Below, piece by piece: positions 26,667 through 35,395 of a stretch of 64,000 bases of DNA (the stretch's first letter is position 1; the number at the start of each line of letters is the position of its first letter). This stretch comes from Aquisediminimonas sp031376385. GTDB lineage: Bacteria > Pseudomonadota > Alphaproteobacteria > Sphingomonadales > Sphingomonadaceae. The stretch is from assembly GCA_031376385.1 (NCBI GenBank), contig JANMDQ010000021.1, forward strand, positions 1-64,000, read 5' to 3'. Below the pieces are notes generated by a model. The model was given only the letters and a program-made list of their open reading frames with translations. It was not told the origin of the DNA and made no database searches. Position numbers and translations under genes: made by a program.

Positions 26667-26742
26667 GCTTGTCACAGAGCGGTTCTGGCTAAAAGCTCTA
26701 TCAGTGAGCCATAAGAAAAACGAACCTTCGACAAGCTGAGGG
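26663..26742. repeat. REP-like inverted repeat
   Basis: CTGAGCTTGTC at 26663-26673 pairs, with one mismatch, with GACAAGCTGAG at 26730-26740, which lies within CCTTCGACAAGCTGAGGG (26725-26742). The same core occurs at 53123-53179 and, as a half copy, at 40-55. It fills the gap between a small gene and the M16 protease gene. Confidence 0.7.
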
Positions 26743-26813
26743 AAGGAGGCTGTGGCCGATCCTACGCCGTTCGCAGAAAAACTATAGCGCAGTTTCCCCC
26801 GCCCCCCTATGCC

Positions 26814-29681
26814 ATGCCAATGACTTCACTCCCTACGCGCCTTCGCGCCTTTTCTTTTGGCGTGTTCGGCGCCGTTACTGCGGCCTTCCTTGCCCTTCCC
26901 CCCGTCCTTGCTCAAGCACCTGTAAATCAGCCTGCCGCAGACCCGGTTCCTTGGCTTTACGTTGGCAGTGATATCCCCCGCGATCCTGAATGGCGCTTCG
27001 GCGTTCTTCCAAATGGTGTCCGCTATGCCGTTCGTCGCAACGGCGTGCCGCCCGGGCAGGTGTCGATCCGCATTGGCATTGAAGCCGGTTCGCTGATGGA
27101 ATCCGATACCGAACGTGGCTACGCCCATTTCATCGAACATCTGAGTTTTCGGGGATCGCGCTATGTGATGGACGGCGAAGCCAAGCGGGTCTGGCAGCGG
27201 CTCGGCGCGACCTTTGGCAGTGATACCAATGCGTCCACCACGACGACGCAAACGATCTACAAGCTCGACCTTCCCAACATCAATAGCACTGGCCTTGATG
27301 AGAGTGTGAAAATCCTGTCCGGCATGATGGCCGCGCCAAGCATGACAGCACCAGAAGTGGACGCAGAACGTCGCACTGTGCTTGCTGAAGCGCGCGAACA
27401 ATTTGGGCCGGACTATGAAGCTGGCGTCGCCACGCGAACGCTGTTTTTTAACAGACAGCGCTTTGCAGATCGGCCACCTATCGGCACAGTGGGCGCGCTG
27501 AATTCTGCGACGCCAGCGTCTATTCGAGCGTTTCATGATCGCTGGTATCGCCCTGAAAGAACCGTTATTGCTATTGCAGGTGACGCTGATCCAGCGGTGT
27601 TTGAGGCGCTGATCAAGAAATATTTCGCCGATTGGACGGGCAAAGGACCCAACCCCGCTGACCCAGATTTTGGCAAACCCACAGCATCCCCGCAACCGAC
27701 CAAAGCCGTCATCGCGCCGAGCCTGCCGCTGGCTGTCAACATGGCGTGGACACGGCCTTGGCTGCGCAAGGATGACACAATTGCCTATAATCAGGGCAAG
27801 CTGGTTGATCTCGTCGCCATTCGCCTCATTAACCGTCGGCTGGAAACAGCAGCGCGGGCCGGCAGCAGTTATTTGCAAGCGCAACTGGATCAGGAGGATG
27901 TATCGCGCTCCGCCGATGGCACCTTCATTCAGGTGGTGCCTATTGGCGAAGATTGGCGCGCCGCTGTACGTGATGTGCGCGCGGTGATCGCTGACGCCAC
28001 TGCCACCCCGCCCGGCCTTGAAGAAATCCGCCGTGAAGCCAATGAGTTCGATTCCGCTCTGCAAGTAGCCGTTGAAACCCAGCGCACCGAAGCCGCCGCA
28101 AAGTTGGCCGATGATATCTTGCAAGCGGTGGACATTCGCGAAACTGTGGCCACAGCAGAAGTTGCGCGCACGGTTTTCACCGGGCTAAAAGATCAAATCA
28201 CGTCTGCAATGGTGCTGGCCTCTACGCGCAAATTATTTGAAGGCGTGGGGCCGCGCGCGGTTATCACTTCCCCTAAAATCATACCGGGGCTGGAGGCTGA
28301 TTTGGCCAAGGCGATTACCGAGCCTGTTCAGGCGCGACTGGCGTCAGCCTCTGGCAAGCTAGTCACCATTGCTGACCTGCCCCAAATTGGGAAACCTGGT
28401 AAAGTCATCAAAGAAAGCAACACGCCGGAACTGGATTTGACGCAAGCTGAATTTGCCAATGGCGTGCGATTTGTCCATTTTGCCAACCCGGCAGAAAGCG
28501 GAAAAGTCTATGTCTCGGTGCGGTGGGGTCGGGGCTTGCAAGCATTGTCAACGGACAGAATTACGCCCGCTTGGGCCACGTCGCAGGCTCTTATTGCAAG
28601 CGGCATTGGCAAATATAATCAGGATCAGCTGGACCGAATGACCAGCGGACGCAAAATCAATCTGCGGGTCGAAATGGCCGATGATGCCTTTGTCATGCGC
28701 GGCGAAACACGCAGGAGCGATTTGGCCGATCAGCTCCGCGTGATGGCAAGCAAGCTGGCCTTCCCCCGCTGGGATGCCGCACCTGTGCTGCGCGCCAAGG
28801 CTGGTTTCAAGGCAGGCTATGACGGGTTCGACGCCTCTCCACAGGCGGTATTGGCTCGGGATTTGACTGGCTTGCTCAAAGGCAGTGATCCGCGCTGGGT
28901 GACGCCAACGCTTACCGATGCAGACCAGCTGACACCCAAAGCCTTTGCCTCTTTGTGGAAGCCATTATTGGCCTCTGGCCCAATCGAAGTTCTGGTCTTT
29001 GGGGACGTGACGCAGGCTGATGCCCGTACCGCAGTTGCCGCAAGTTTTGGGGCAATGAAGCCGCGCAAAGCGGCCCAACCAATTTCGCCAATGTCCAGTG
29101 GCCCCAAACCAACGCCAGTGCCTCTGGCGCGGACACACAAGGGGCTGATTGATCAAGCTGCTGCAGTATTGGCTTGGCCTACGGGTGGTGGCGTCGTGGG
29201 CACCTATGAAAGTCGTAAGCTCGAAATGCTGGCCCAGATATTTGGGGATCGGATGTTTGATCAACTGCGCGAAGCCGAAGGCGCAAGCTATAGCCCTGTC
29301 GTCGATTCCAGCTGGCCGACCGGCTTTGCAAGCGGCGGGAATTTCGCCGTTATCGCGCAATTAAAACCCCAAGGCATCGCGCGCTTTTACGAAATTAGCG
29401 AACGGATCGCCGCGGATTTGGCCACGAAGCCAGTGACTGCTGATGAACTTAAGCGGGCTGTCGTTCCCATGCGCGAACGCATTTCGCGGTCATCGACGGG
29501 AAGTATGTTCTGGCTTCGCAATCTTGAAGGCGTGTCGGATGATCCCCTCAGGCTGACAGTGCTGAAATCGATTCTGTCGGACTTCACCCGCATGACACCC
29601 ACGGATTTGCAGGCCACAGCTATCAAATGGCTCGTCCCCGGGAATGCATTTAAGATGACGGTGGTGCCTGAGGGGAAGTGA
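26814..29681 (+). CDS. Secreted M16-family zinc metallopeptidase
   Basis: A 955-residue protease of the pitrilysin/PqqL-like M16 family. An N-terminal signal peptide (ending VLAQA near residue 34) indicates export to the periplasm. The inverted zinc motif HFIEH is at residues 105-109, with the third ligand expected in DAERRTVLAEAREQ near residue 185. A second, catalytically inactive half fills the C-terminus, giving the usual clam-shell of four domains. Such enzymes degrade short peptides. An alternative ATG lies two codons downstream. No partner gene is adjacent; comM is convergent. Confidence 0.92.
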   Translation: MPMTSLPTRLRAFSFGVFGAVTAAFLALPPVLAQAPVNQPAADPVPWLYVGSDIPRDPEWRFGVLPNGVRYAVRRNGVPPGQVSIRIGIEAGSLMESDTERGYAHFIEHLSFRGSRYVMDGEAKRVWQRLGATFGSDTNASTTTTQTIYKLDLPNINSTGLDESVKILSGMMAAPSMTAPEVDAERRTVLAEAREQFGPDYEAGVATRTLFFNRQRFADRPPIGTVGALNSATPASIRAFHDRWYRPERTVIAIAGDADPAVFEALIKKYFADWTGKGPNPADPDFGKPTASPQPTKAVIAPSLPLAVNMAWTRPWLRKDDTIAYNQGKLVDLVAIRLINRRLETAARAGSSYLQAQLDQEDVSRSADGTFIQVVPIGEDWRAAVRDVRAVIADATATPPGLEEIRREANEFDSALQVAVETQRTEAAAKLADDILQAVDIRETVATAEVARTVFTGLKDQITSAMVLASTRKLFEGVGPRAVITSPKIIPGLEADLAKAITEPVQARLASASGKLVTIADLPQIGKPGKVIKESNTPELDLTQAEFANGVRFVHFANPAESGKVYVSVRWGRGLQALSTDRITPAWATSQALIASGIGKYNQDQLDRMTSGRKINLRVEMADDAFVMRGETRRSDLADQLRVMASKLAFPRWDAAPVLRAKAGFKAGYDGFDASPQAVLARDLTGLLKGSDPRWVTPTLTDADQLTPKAFASLWKPLLASGPIEVLVFGDVTQADARTAVAASFGAMKPRKAAQPISPMSSGPKPTPVPLARTHKGLIDQAAAVLAWPTGGGVVGTYESRKLEMLAQIFGDRMFDQLREAEGASYSPVVDSSWPTGFASGGNFAVIAQLKPQGIARFYEISERIAADLATKPVTADELKRAVVPMRERISRSSTGSMFWLRNLEGVSDDPLRLTVLKSILSDFTRMTPTDLQATAIKWLVPGNAFKMTVVPEGK

Positions 29682-29699
29682 GGTTGGCGAGGCTGGCGT

Positions 29700-31208
29700 C
29701 TAATTTCTTGGCGGTTGCCGACGGTAACTTAGCGCTTCGGCAATGTGGATACGCCCAACCGTTTCACTGCCTGCCAAATCTGCAATCGTGCGGGCCACGC
29801 GCAATATCCGCGTATACCCTCGCGCGGTGAGCCGCATGGCCTCTGTGGCTTGAGCGAGCAATTTGCGGCCCGGTTCGTCGGGGGTTGCGTGATTTTCTAA
29901 AATCTTGCCATCGGCCTCTGCGTTGGTGCGCGGCCCGCCTTCGCCGTAACGCGCCGTTTGGACCTTTCGCGCGGCATTCACCCGCGCCCGCACTTGGTCT
30001 GACCCTTCGGCGGGTGGCGGGAGGAGAAGGTCCGCTGCGCTCACGGCTTGCACATCAACATGCAGGTCGATTCGGTCGAGCATCGGGCCTGATATTTTGG
30101 TTTGATAATCCGCCGCACAGCGCGGTGCACGCGAACAAGCAAGCGCCGCATCGCCAAGATGCCCGCAGCGGCAGGGGTTCATCGCCGCGATCAGCTGAAC
30201 CCGCGCCGGAAAAGTCACATGCGCATTGGCTCGCGCAACGCTCACGGTTCCCGTCTCCAGCGGTTGGCGCAGCGAATCGAGCACTGTGCGCTGAAACTCC
30301 GGCAGCTCATCAAGGAACAAGACGCCCAAATGCGCGAGGCTAACTTCACCGGGCCGAACTTTCAGCCCACCACCAACAAGCGCCGGCATCGAGGCGCTGT
30401 GATGCGGCGCGCGAAAAGGCCGCGTGCGGATCATCCGGCCTCCTGTCAATTCTCCTGAAACGCTGGCGACCATAGAGACTTCAAGCGCCTCTGCTGGCGT
30501 CAAGTCGGGCAAGATGCCCGGAACGCAGGCTGCCATCAAAGATTTGCCAGACCCCGGGGGGCCACACATCAGCAGATTGTGCCCGCCCGCCGCGGCAATT
30601 TCGATGGCGCGCTTGGCGGTTTCCTGCCCCTTCACTTGAGAAAGGTCAGGCCCCATTACGCTATCATCTGCTTCACCGGGAAGAGGCGCAGGTAGCAAAG
30701 CCGAACCATTAAAGTGATTGAGCAGCGCCAGTAAGTCTGGAGCCGCGACAACTTCGATCTGCCCGGCCCATGCCGCCTCTGGCCCTTGTACAAAGGGGCA
30801 GACAAGCCCTTGTCCGCGTTCGGACGCATGAAGGGCAGCGAGCAAGACGCCGGGGGATGTCGCTGTCCGCCCGTCCAGCCCCAGTTCGCCGACGACAACA
30901 TAGCTTGCCAATGTTTCAGCATCGACGACACCCATCGCGCCGAGCAAAGCCAGTGCAATTGGCAAATCGAAATGCGATCCCTCCTTGGGCAGATCAGCTG
31001 GCGACAGGTTCACCGTAATTCGTTTCGGGGGCAGGGATAGCCCCATCGAGGAGATCGCGGCACGCACGCGCTCCGTCGATTCGCGTACCGCCTTATCAGG
31101 CAAGCCTACGACAATGAAACTGCCCAGCCCCGGGGAGATTTGGCACTGCACCTCTACGCTGCGCGCCTCTAGCCCCAAATAAGCTACGGTTGCTACAGTC
31201 GCGACCAT
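29700..31208 (-). CDS. comM: ComM/YifB-family Mg-chelatase-like AAA+ helicase
   Basis: A 502-residue AAA+ protein. The N-terminal Lon-like domain has VQCQISPGLGSFIVVGLPD, the ATPase core has GPPGSGKSLMA (Walker A) and LFLDELPEF (Walker B), and a Mg-chelatase C-terminal domain with a central cysteine cluster CRCGHLGD follows. ComM promotes branch migration during natural transformation. Together with dprA this hints at DNA uptake capacity. The gene stands alone, convergent with the M16 protease and divergent from the next gene. Confidence 0.92.
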   Translation of the reverse strand: MVATVATVAYLGLEARSVEVQCQISPGLGSFIVVGLPDKAVRESTERVRAAISSMGLSLPPKRITVNLSPADLPKEGSHFDLPIALALLGAMGVVDAETLASYVVVGELGLDGRTATSPGVLLAALHASERGQGLVCPFVQGPEAAWAGQIEVVAAPDLLALLNHFNGSALLPAPLPGEADDSVMGPDLSQVKGQETAKRAIEIAAAGGHNLLMCGPPGSGKSLMAACVPGILPDLTPAEALEVSMVASVSGELTGGRMIRTRPFRAPHHSASMPALVGGGLKVRPGEVSLAHLGVLFLDELPEFQRTVLDSLRQPLETGTVSVARANAHVTFPARVQLIAAMNPCRCGHLGDAALACSRAPRCAADYQTKISGPMLDRIDLHVDVQAVSAADLLLPPPAEGSDQVRARVNAARKVQTARYGEGGPRTNAEADGKILENHATPDEPGRKLLAQATEAMRLTARGYTRILRVARTIADLAGSETVGRIHIAEALSYRRQPPRN

Positions 31209-31317
31209 CAGGCGAAATTCTTTGGTAACATGGTGTTAACCCCCCAGCCTCACCGCCCGTTAAACAGAATGCTGCAACCCCGGCGTAATGAACAGGGTTA
31301 TACGCAAGGGCGCGTCC

Positions 31318-32001
31318 ATGTCGATGGACCTTTTGATTGGCGGCATGCGCTGGTCGATCCTGCTCGCTCCTGTGGTTCTGTCCTTTGTTTCGCCTGCCCA
31401 TGCCGAGGATGCCTTTGCTACTTCTGGCCGTATCGAGTTGGTCTATGCCGACGTAGATGCGCCGCGTGTTGCGACGCCTGTTGCCACCTATGGTCCGTTT
31501 CGTGTGATCAGTGATCAGCGCGTGGAGCTGGTTGACGGCATCACCAGCGATACGCCTGCGAAATTCGTAGCTCTGCTCGCCGCTCATCCAGCCATCGCCC
31601 AAATTGATATGGTGGAATGCCCCGGCTCTGAAGATGATGATGCGAACCTTGAGCTCGCCCGGATGATCCGCGCTGCGGGCCTTGTCACGCATGTGCCTGC
31701 AAGTGGGTCGATCCGGTCCGGCGGCGTGGAACTGTTCCTTGCTGGCAAGACTCGCACGGCAGATCGCGGTGCGGAGATTGGCGTTCACAGCTGGCAGGAT
31801 AGTGACGGACTAGAAGCAACGGATTATCCAGCGACGGACGCGGTTCACGAGCCTTACCTTCGATTTTACCGCGACATAGGGATGACAGATGCCCAAGCGC
31901 GCGCCTTCTACGACTTCACCAACCGCGCCGCATCCTTTGATGACGTGCATATGATGACCGAAGCGGAAGTAAAGCAATTTGGGTTGCTGACTTCCTTGTA
32001 A
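31318..32001 (+). CDS. Exported ClpP/crotonase-fold protein (COG3904-like)
   Basis: A 227-residue protein with a signal peptide (RWSILLAPVVLSFVSPAHA, cleavage before EDAF). The mature part resembles the periplasmic ClpP-like COG3904 group: SIRSGGVELFLAGKTR aligns with the usual ASACTxxFLAGxxR segment and GAEIGVHSW with the GxxIGFH strand. The Ser of the motif is kept but the following Ala-Cys is replaced by Gly-Gly. I prefer the ATG at 31318, eight bases after AAGGG; another ATG is in frame at 31288. Protease activity is not certain. Confidence 0.75.
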   Translation: MSMDLLIGGMRWSILLAPVVLSFVSPAHAEDAFATSGRIELVYADVDAPRVATPVATYGPFRVISDQRVELVDGITSDTPAKFVALLAAHPAIAQIDMVECPGSEDDDANLELARMIRAAGLVTHVPASGSIRSGGVELFLAGKTRTADRGAEIGVHSWQDSDGLEATDYPATDAVHEPYLRFYRDIGMTDAQARAFYDFTNRAASFDDVHMMTEAEVKQFGLLTSL

Positions 32002-32142
32002 ATTTGTCGGATAGGTTTTGATCACCACTTAGAGATAACGCAATGTGAGGCTGCCAACGCCATCACGGTGCAGTCAACGACGCAATGTGCGCTGTTTCTT
32101 CGCTCGCAAAAACACGTTATCGGCGCTTGGAAGGAGTATGAG

Positions 32143-32277
32143 ATGAACCGCGGAGCCAGCAGCTATGATTGGACTGCATTCGCATTAGGATTTGGTCTCG
32201 TCCTCATCCTTGGTCTTGCAATCAATTGGCGCAAGCGGCGCAGAGAGAAAGACCGGGATAAAAGACTTCCTAAGTAG
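32143..32277 (+). CDS. Small single-pass membrane protein
   Basis: A 44-residue protein beginning at 32143, six bases after a strong AAGGAG ribosome site. It has one hydrophobic helix (WTAFALGFGLVLILGLAI) followed by a highly basic tail (NWRKRRREKDRDKR), predicting an N-out, C-in topology. No family recognised. It lies alone between the ClpP-like gene and the uvrA stop. Confidence 0.6.
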   Translation: MNRGASSYDWTAFALGFGLVLILGLAINWRKRRREKDRDKRLPK

Positions 32278-32314
32278 GACTGTGTGAAGCAATTGATTTT
32301 GGTGACCTCCGGAT

Positions 32315-35300
32315 TTAGGCGACCAGCATCTTCTTTCCCTTCCGCCCAATCACCGCTGAGGCTCCGTTCGCCGTCACGGCTTTGGCCAGCACGCCCTTCA
32401 AATAATGGCCGGTGTAGCTGCGCGGGTTGGCGGCGACATCTTCCGGCGTGCCTTCGGCAACCAGTTCACCCCCCTTAACGCCACCTTCGGGGCCAAGGTC
32501 TAATATCCAGTCAGCAGTTTTGATCACATCCAGATTATGTTCGATCACCACAACACTGTTGCCCTGTTCCACCAAGGCCTGAAGCACCTCCAGCAGCTTG
32601 CGGACATCTTCGAAATGCAGGCCGGTTGTCGGCTCATCAAGAATGTAGAGCGTGTTACCTGTTGCCCGCCTGCTGAGTTCCTTGGCGAGTTTGACACGCT
32701 GGGCCTCGCCGCCAGACAATGTGGTCGCTTGCTGGCCGACCTTGACATAGCCAAGGCCAACTTCGGCCAGCATCGCCATTTTATCGCGGATGGGCGGTAC
32801 GGCTTTGAAGAATTCGACTGCATCTTCAACCGTCATATCCAGTACATCGGCGATAGACTTGCCCTTGAACTTCACCTCCAGTGTTTCGCGGTTATACCGC
32901 GCGCCGTGGCAGACATCGCAGGTGACATAAACGTCGGGTAAGAAGTGCATCTCGATCTTGATTACGCCGTCGCCCTGGCAGGCCTCACAGCGGCCGCCTT
33001 TCACATTGAAGCTGAACCGGCCGGGTTTGTAGCCTCGCGCACTGGACTCGGGCAAATTGGCGAACCAGTCACGGATGTTGGTGAACGCCCCCGTATAGGT
33101 CGCGGGGTTGGACCTCGGCGTGCGGCCAATGGGGGACTGGTCAATATCAATGACTTTATCGCAATATTGCAAGCCGCTGATCTTGTCATGCTTGCCCGCG
33201 ACCATTCGCGCGCCGTTCAAAGTGCGCGCCGCCGACGCGTAAAGCGTATCGAGCGTAAAGCTGGATTTGCCAGAGCCTGACACGCCTGTGATGCACGTGA
33301 ATGTGCCGAGCGGAATGCTCGCCGTAACGCCTTTCAGATTATTGGCAGTGGCATTGTGGACGGTCAGTTTCTTGCCACTGCCTTTGCGCCGCTTGGCTGG
33401 GATCGGAATGGATCGCCGACCCGTCAGATAGTCTGCGGTCAGGCTGCCTTCCGCCCCTTCGATGTCAGCCAGCTGCCCCGCCGCGACGACGGCACCGCCG
33501 TGCACGCCAGCCCCCGGCCCCATATCGATGACATAGTCCGCCGTACGGATCGCATCCTCATCATGTTCGACCACCAGCACAGTATTGCCCAGATCGCGTA
33601 AGCGCTTGAGCGTGATCAGCAGCCGGTCATTATCCTTCTGATGCAGGCCAATGCTCGGTTCATCCAACACATAAAGCACACCAGAAAGCCCGGAACCAAT
33701 CTGCGACGCAAGCCGGATGCGCTGGCTTTCCCCGCCGGACAAGGTTCCCGACGTGCGATTGAGGTTGAGATAATCGAGGCCGACATTGTTGAGGAAACCC
33801 AACCGCTCGTTGATTTCCTTCAATATCGCTTTGGCAATTTGCTGCTGCTGATCGGTGAGTTGCGCCTCGAGAGCACCGAACCAGGCATAGGCATCCGCAA
33901 CTGAGAGTCGCGCCGCATCGCTCACTGTCTGGCCAATGATCTTGACGCTCAGCGCTTCCGGTTTCAGCCGATCCCCGTGGCAGGTTTCGCAGGGCAGCGC
34001 GGTCTGATATTTGGCGAGCTCCTCGCGCATCCAGGCGCTTTCGGTTTGGAGCAGGCGGCGTTCCAGATTGCCAATGACGCCATTGAACTGTTTCTGCACA
34101 TCATAGCTTTTGCGCCCATCCTTGAACGTCAGGCGGATGATCGCACCGCCAGAGCCGTTGAGGATGATCGCGGGGATCATCGGCGGCAGGTCCTTCCAAG
34201 GTGTTTCAAGGCTGAACCCGTAGTGCCGCGCGACGCTGTCGAGCACTTGCATATAATAAGGGCTGGGCGGGTTGCTTTTCGCCCAGGGCACGACGGCGCC
34301 TTGCTTGATGCTCAGGTCCTCATTGGGAATGATCAGATCAGGATCAAAAGTCAGCCGCTCACCCAGCCCGTCACAATCCGGGCAGGCCCCCTGCGGCGCG
34401 TTGAAGCTGAACAGGCGTGGTTCGATTTCGGCGATGGTGAAGCCGGAGACGGGACAAGCGAATTTTTCGCTGAACGTGATGCGGCCAGGGGGCGCGTTGT
34501 TTTGCAATACTGATTTCTTAAGTCCCTCCCCTTGAAGGGAGGGGTTGGCGTGGGGCTTGTCAGAACCGGATTCGCTTTGGACAGTCCCCACCCCTAGCCC
34601 CTCCTCTGGAGGGGAGGGGGACGCATCCGCCGGATCGACAAAGGCCAGGCCATCCGCCAGCTTCAATGCCTGTTCAAACGAATCCGCCAGTCGCGTTTCA
34701 ATGCCTTCGCGCACAACGATGCGGTCAACAACAACCTCTAGGTCATGCTTGTATTTCTTGTCGAGCGCCGGGGCTTCATCAATTTCGTAAAATTCGCCGT
34801 CGATCCGCACGCGCGTGAAGCCCGATTTCTGCCATTCCAGCAATTCCTTGCGATATTCGCCTTTGCGCCCGCGCACCACGGGAGCCAGCAGAAAGAGACG
34901 CGTTCCTTCAGGCAGGGCCATCACCCGGTCGACCATCTGGCTGACGGTCTGCGCGGAGATCGGCAGGCCAGTGGCAGGCGAATAAGGAATGCCGACCCGC
35001 GCCCACAACAGCCGCATATAATCGTAAATCTCGGTCACCGTCGCCACGGTGGAGCGCGGATTGCGGCTGGTTGTCTTCTGTTCGATGCTGATCGCCGGGG
35101 ACAGCCCGTCGATATGATCGACATCAGGCTTTTGCATCATTTCCAGAAACTGCCGCGCATAAGCCGATAGCGACTCGACATATCGCCGCTGGCCTTCGGC
35201 ATAAATGGTATCGAACGCGAGTGAAGACTTGCCTGACCCGCTAAGCCCCGTAATCACAGTCAGCTTTTCGCGCGGGATATCCACATCGACATTCTTGAGA

Positions 35301-35341
35301 TTATGTTCGCGCGCACCGCGTACGCTTATATGAGTCAGCAT
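32315..35341 (-). CDS. uvrA: Excinuclease ABC subunit A
   Basis: Damage-recognition ATPase of nucleotide excision repair, 1008 residues. Both ABC modules are intact: GLSGSGKSSLAFDT and GVSGSGKSSFTLDT as Walker A motifs, LSGGESQRIRLAS and LSGGEAQRVKLAKE as signatures, LDEPSIGLHQ and LDEPTTGLHF as Walker B. The second zinc module has CEACQGDG and CDVCHGARY. Residues about 241-273 are an unusual Pro/Gly/Ser-rich insertion encoded by a palindromic DNA element just before the FACPVSGFTI segment; the frame stays open through it. A LexA-like box lies just before the start codon. Confidence 0.96.
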   Translation of the reverse strand: MLTHISVRGAREHNLKNVDVDIPREKLTVITGLSGSGKSSLAFDTIYAEGQRRYVESLSAYARQFLEMMQKPDVDHIDGLSPAISIEQKTTSRNPRSTVATVTEIYDYMRLLWARVGIPYSPATGLPISAQTVSQMVDRVMALPEGTRLFLLAPVVRGRKGEYRKELLEWQKSGFTRVRIDGEFYEIDEAPALDKKYKHDLEVVVDRIVVREGIETRLADSFEQALKLADGLAFVDPADASPSPPEEGLGVGTVQSESGSDKPHANPSLQGEGLKKSVLQNNAPPGRITFSEKFACPVSGFTIAEIEPRLFSFNAPQGACPDCDGLGERLTFDPDLIIPNEDLSIKQGAVVPWAKSNPPSPYYMQVLDSVARHYGFSLETPWKDLPPMIPAIILNGSGGAIIRLTFKDGRKSYDVQKQFNGVIGNLERRLLQTESAWMREELAKYQTALPCETCHGDRLKPEALSVKIIGQTVSDAARLSVADAYAWFGALEAQLTDQQQQIAKAILKEINERLGFLNNVGLDYLNLNRTSGTLSGGESQRIRLASQIGSGLSGVLYVLDEPSIGLHQKDNDRLLITLKRLRDLGNTVLVVEHDEDAIRTADYVIDMGPGAGVHGGAVVAAGQLADIEGAEGSLTADYLTGRRSIPIPAKRRKGSGKKLTVHNATANNLKGVTASIPLGTFTCITGVSGSGKSSFTLDTLYASAARTLNGARMVAGKHDKISGLQYCDKVIDIDQSPIGRTPRSNPATYTGAFTNIRDWFANLPESSARGYKPGRFSFNVKGGRCEACQGDGVIKIEMHFLPDVYVTCDVCHGARYNRETLEVKFKGKSIADVLDMTVEDAVEFFKAVPPIRDKMAMLAEVGLGYVKVGQQATTLSGGEAQRVKLAKELSRRATGNTLYILDEPTTGLHFEDVRKLLEVLQALVEQGNSVVVIEHNLDVIKTADWILDLGPEGGVKGGELVAEGTPEDVAANPRSYTGHYLKGVLAKAVTANGASAVIGRKGKKMLVA
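34523..34620. repeat. Palindromic element inserted in frame in uvrA
   Basis: A roughly 98-bp segment bounded by two G/C-rich hairpins: CCCTCCC/GGGAGGG at 34524-34543 and CCCCTCC/GGAGGGG at 34598-34614, with further near-complementary stretches between. It encodes about 33 low-complexity residues (PSPPEEGLGVG ... KPHANPSLQGEG) that have no counterpart in ordinary UvrA. It behaves like the intragenic palindromic elements known from Rickettsia, but belongs to a different sequence type. Only one copy is seen in this window. Confidence 0.75.
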
Positions 35342-35350
35342 CCACGCTCT

Positions 35351-35365
35351 GTTTCACATCTGTTC
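35351..35365. promoter_or_regulatory. Possible LexA (SOS) box before uvrA
   Basis: GTTTCACATCTGTTC has the 15-bp layout of the alphaproteobacterial LexA site GTTC-N7-GTTC with a single mismatch in the first half. It starts 10 bp upstream of the uvrA start codon, and uvrA is a classic SOS gene. Binding is inferred only. Confidence 0.4.
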
Positions 35366-35395
35366 GCGCGGGGCAAGCGCGGCATAGGGGAAAGT

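Noticed and set aside
26826..28124. A 432-codon minus-strand frame inside the M16 protease gene
   Set aside because: The plus strand carries the signal peptide and HFIEH zinc motif; the antisense product is low in recognisable features.
31230..31260. A GGTAACA/TGTTAACC inverted repeat before comM as a regulatory site
   Set aside because: The arms need a one-base gap to pair and no known regulator site fits, so support is too weak.
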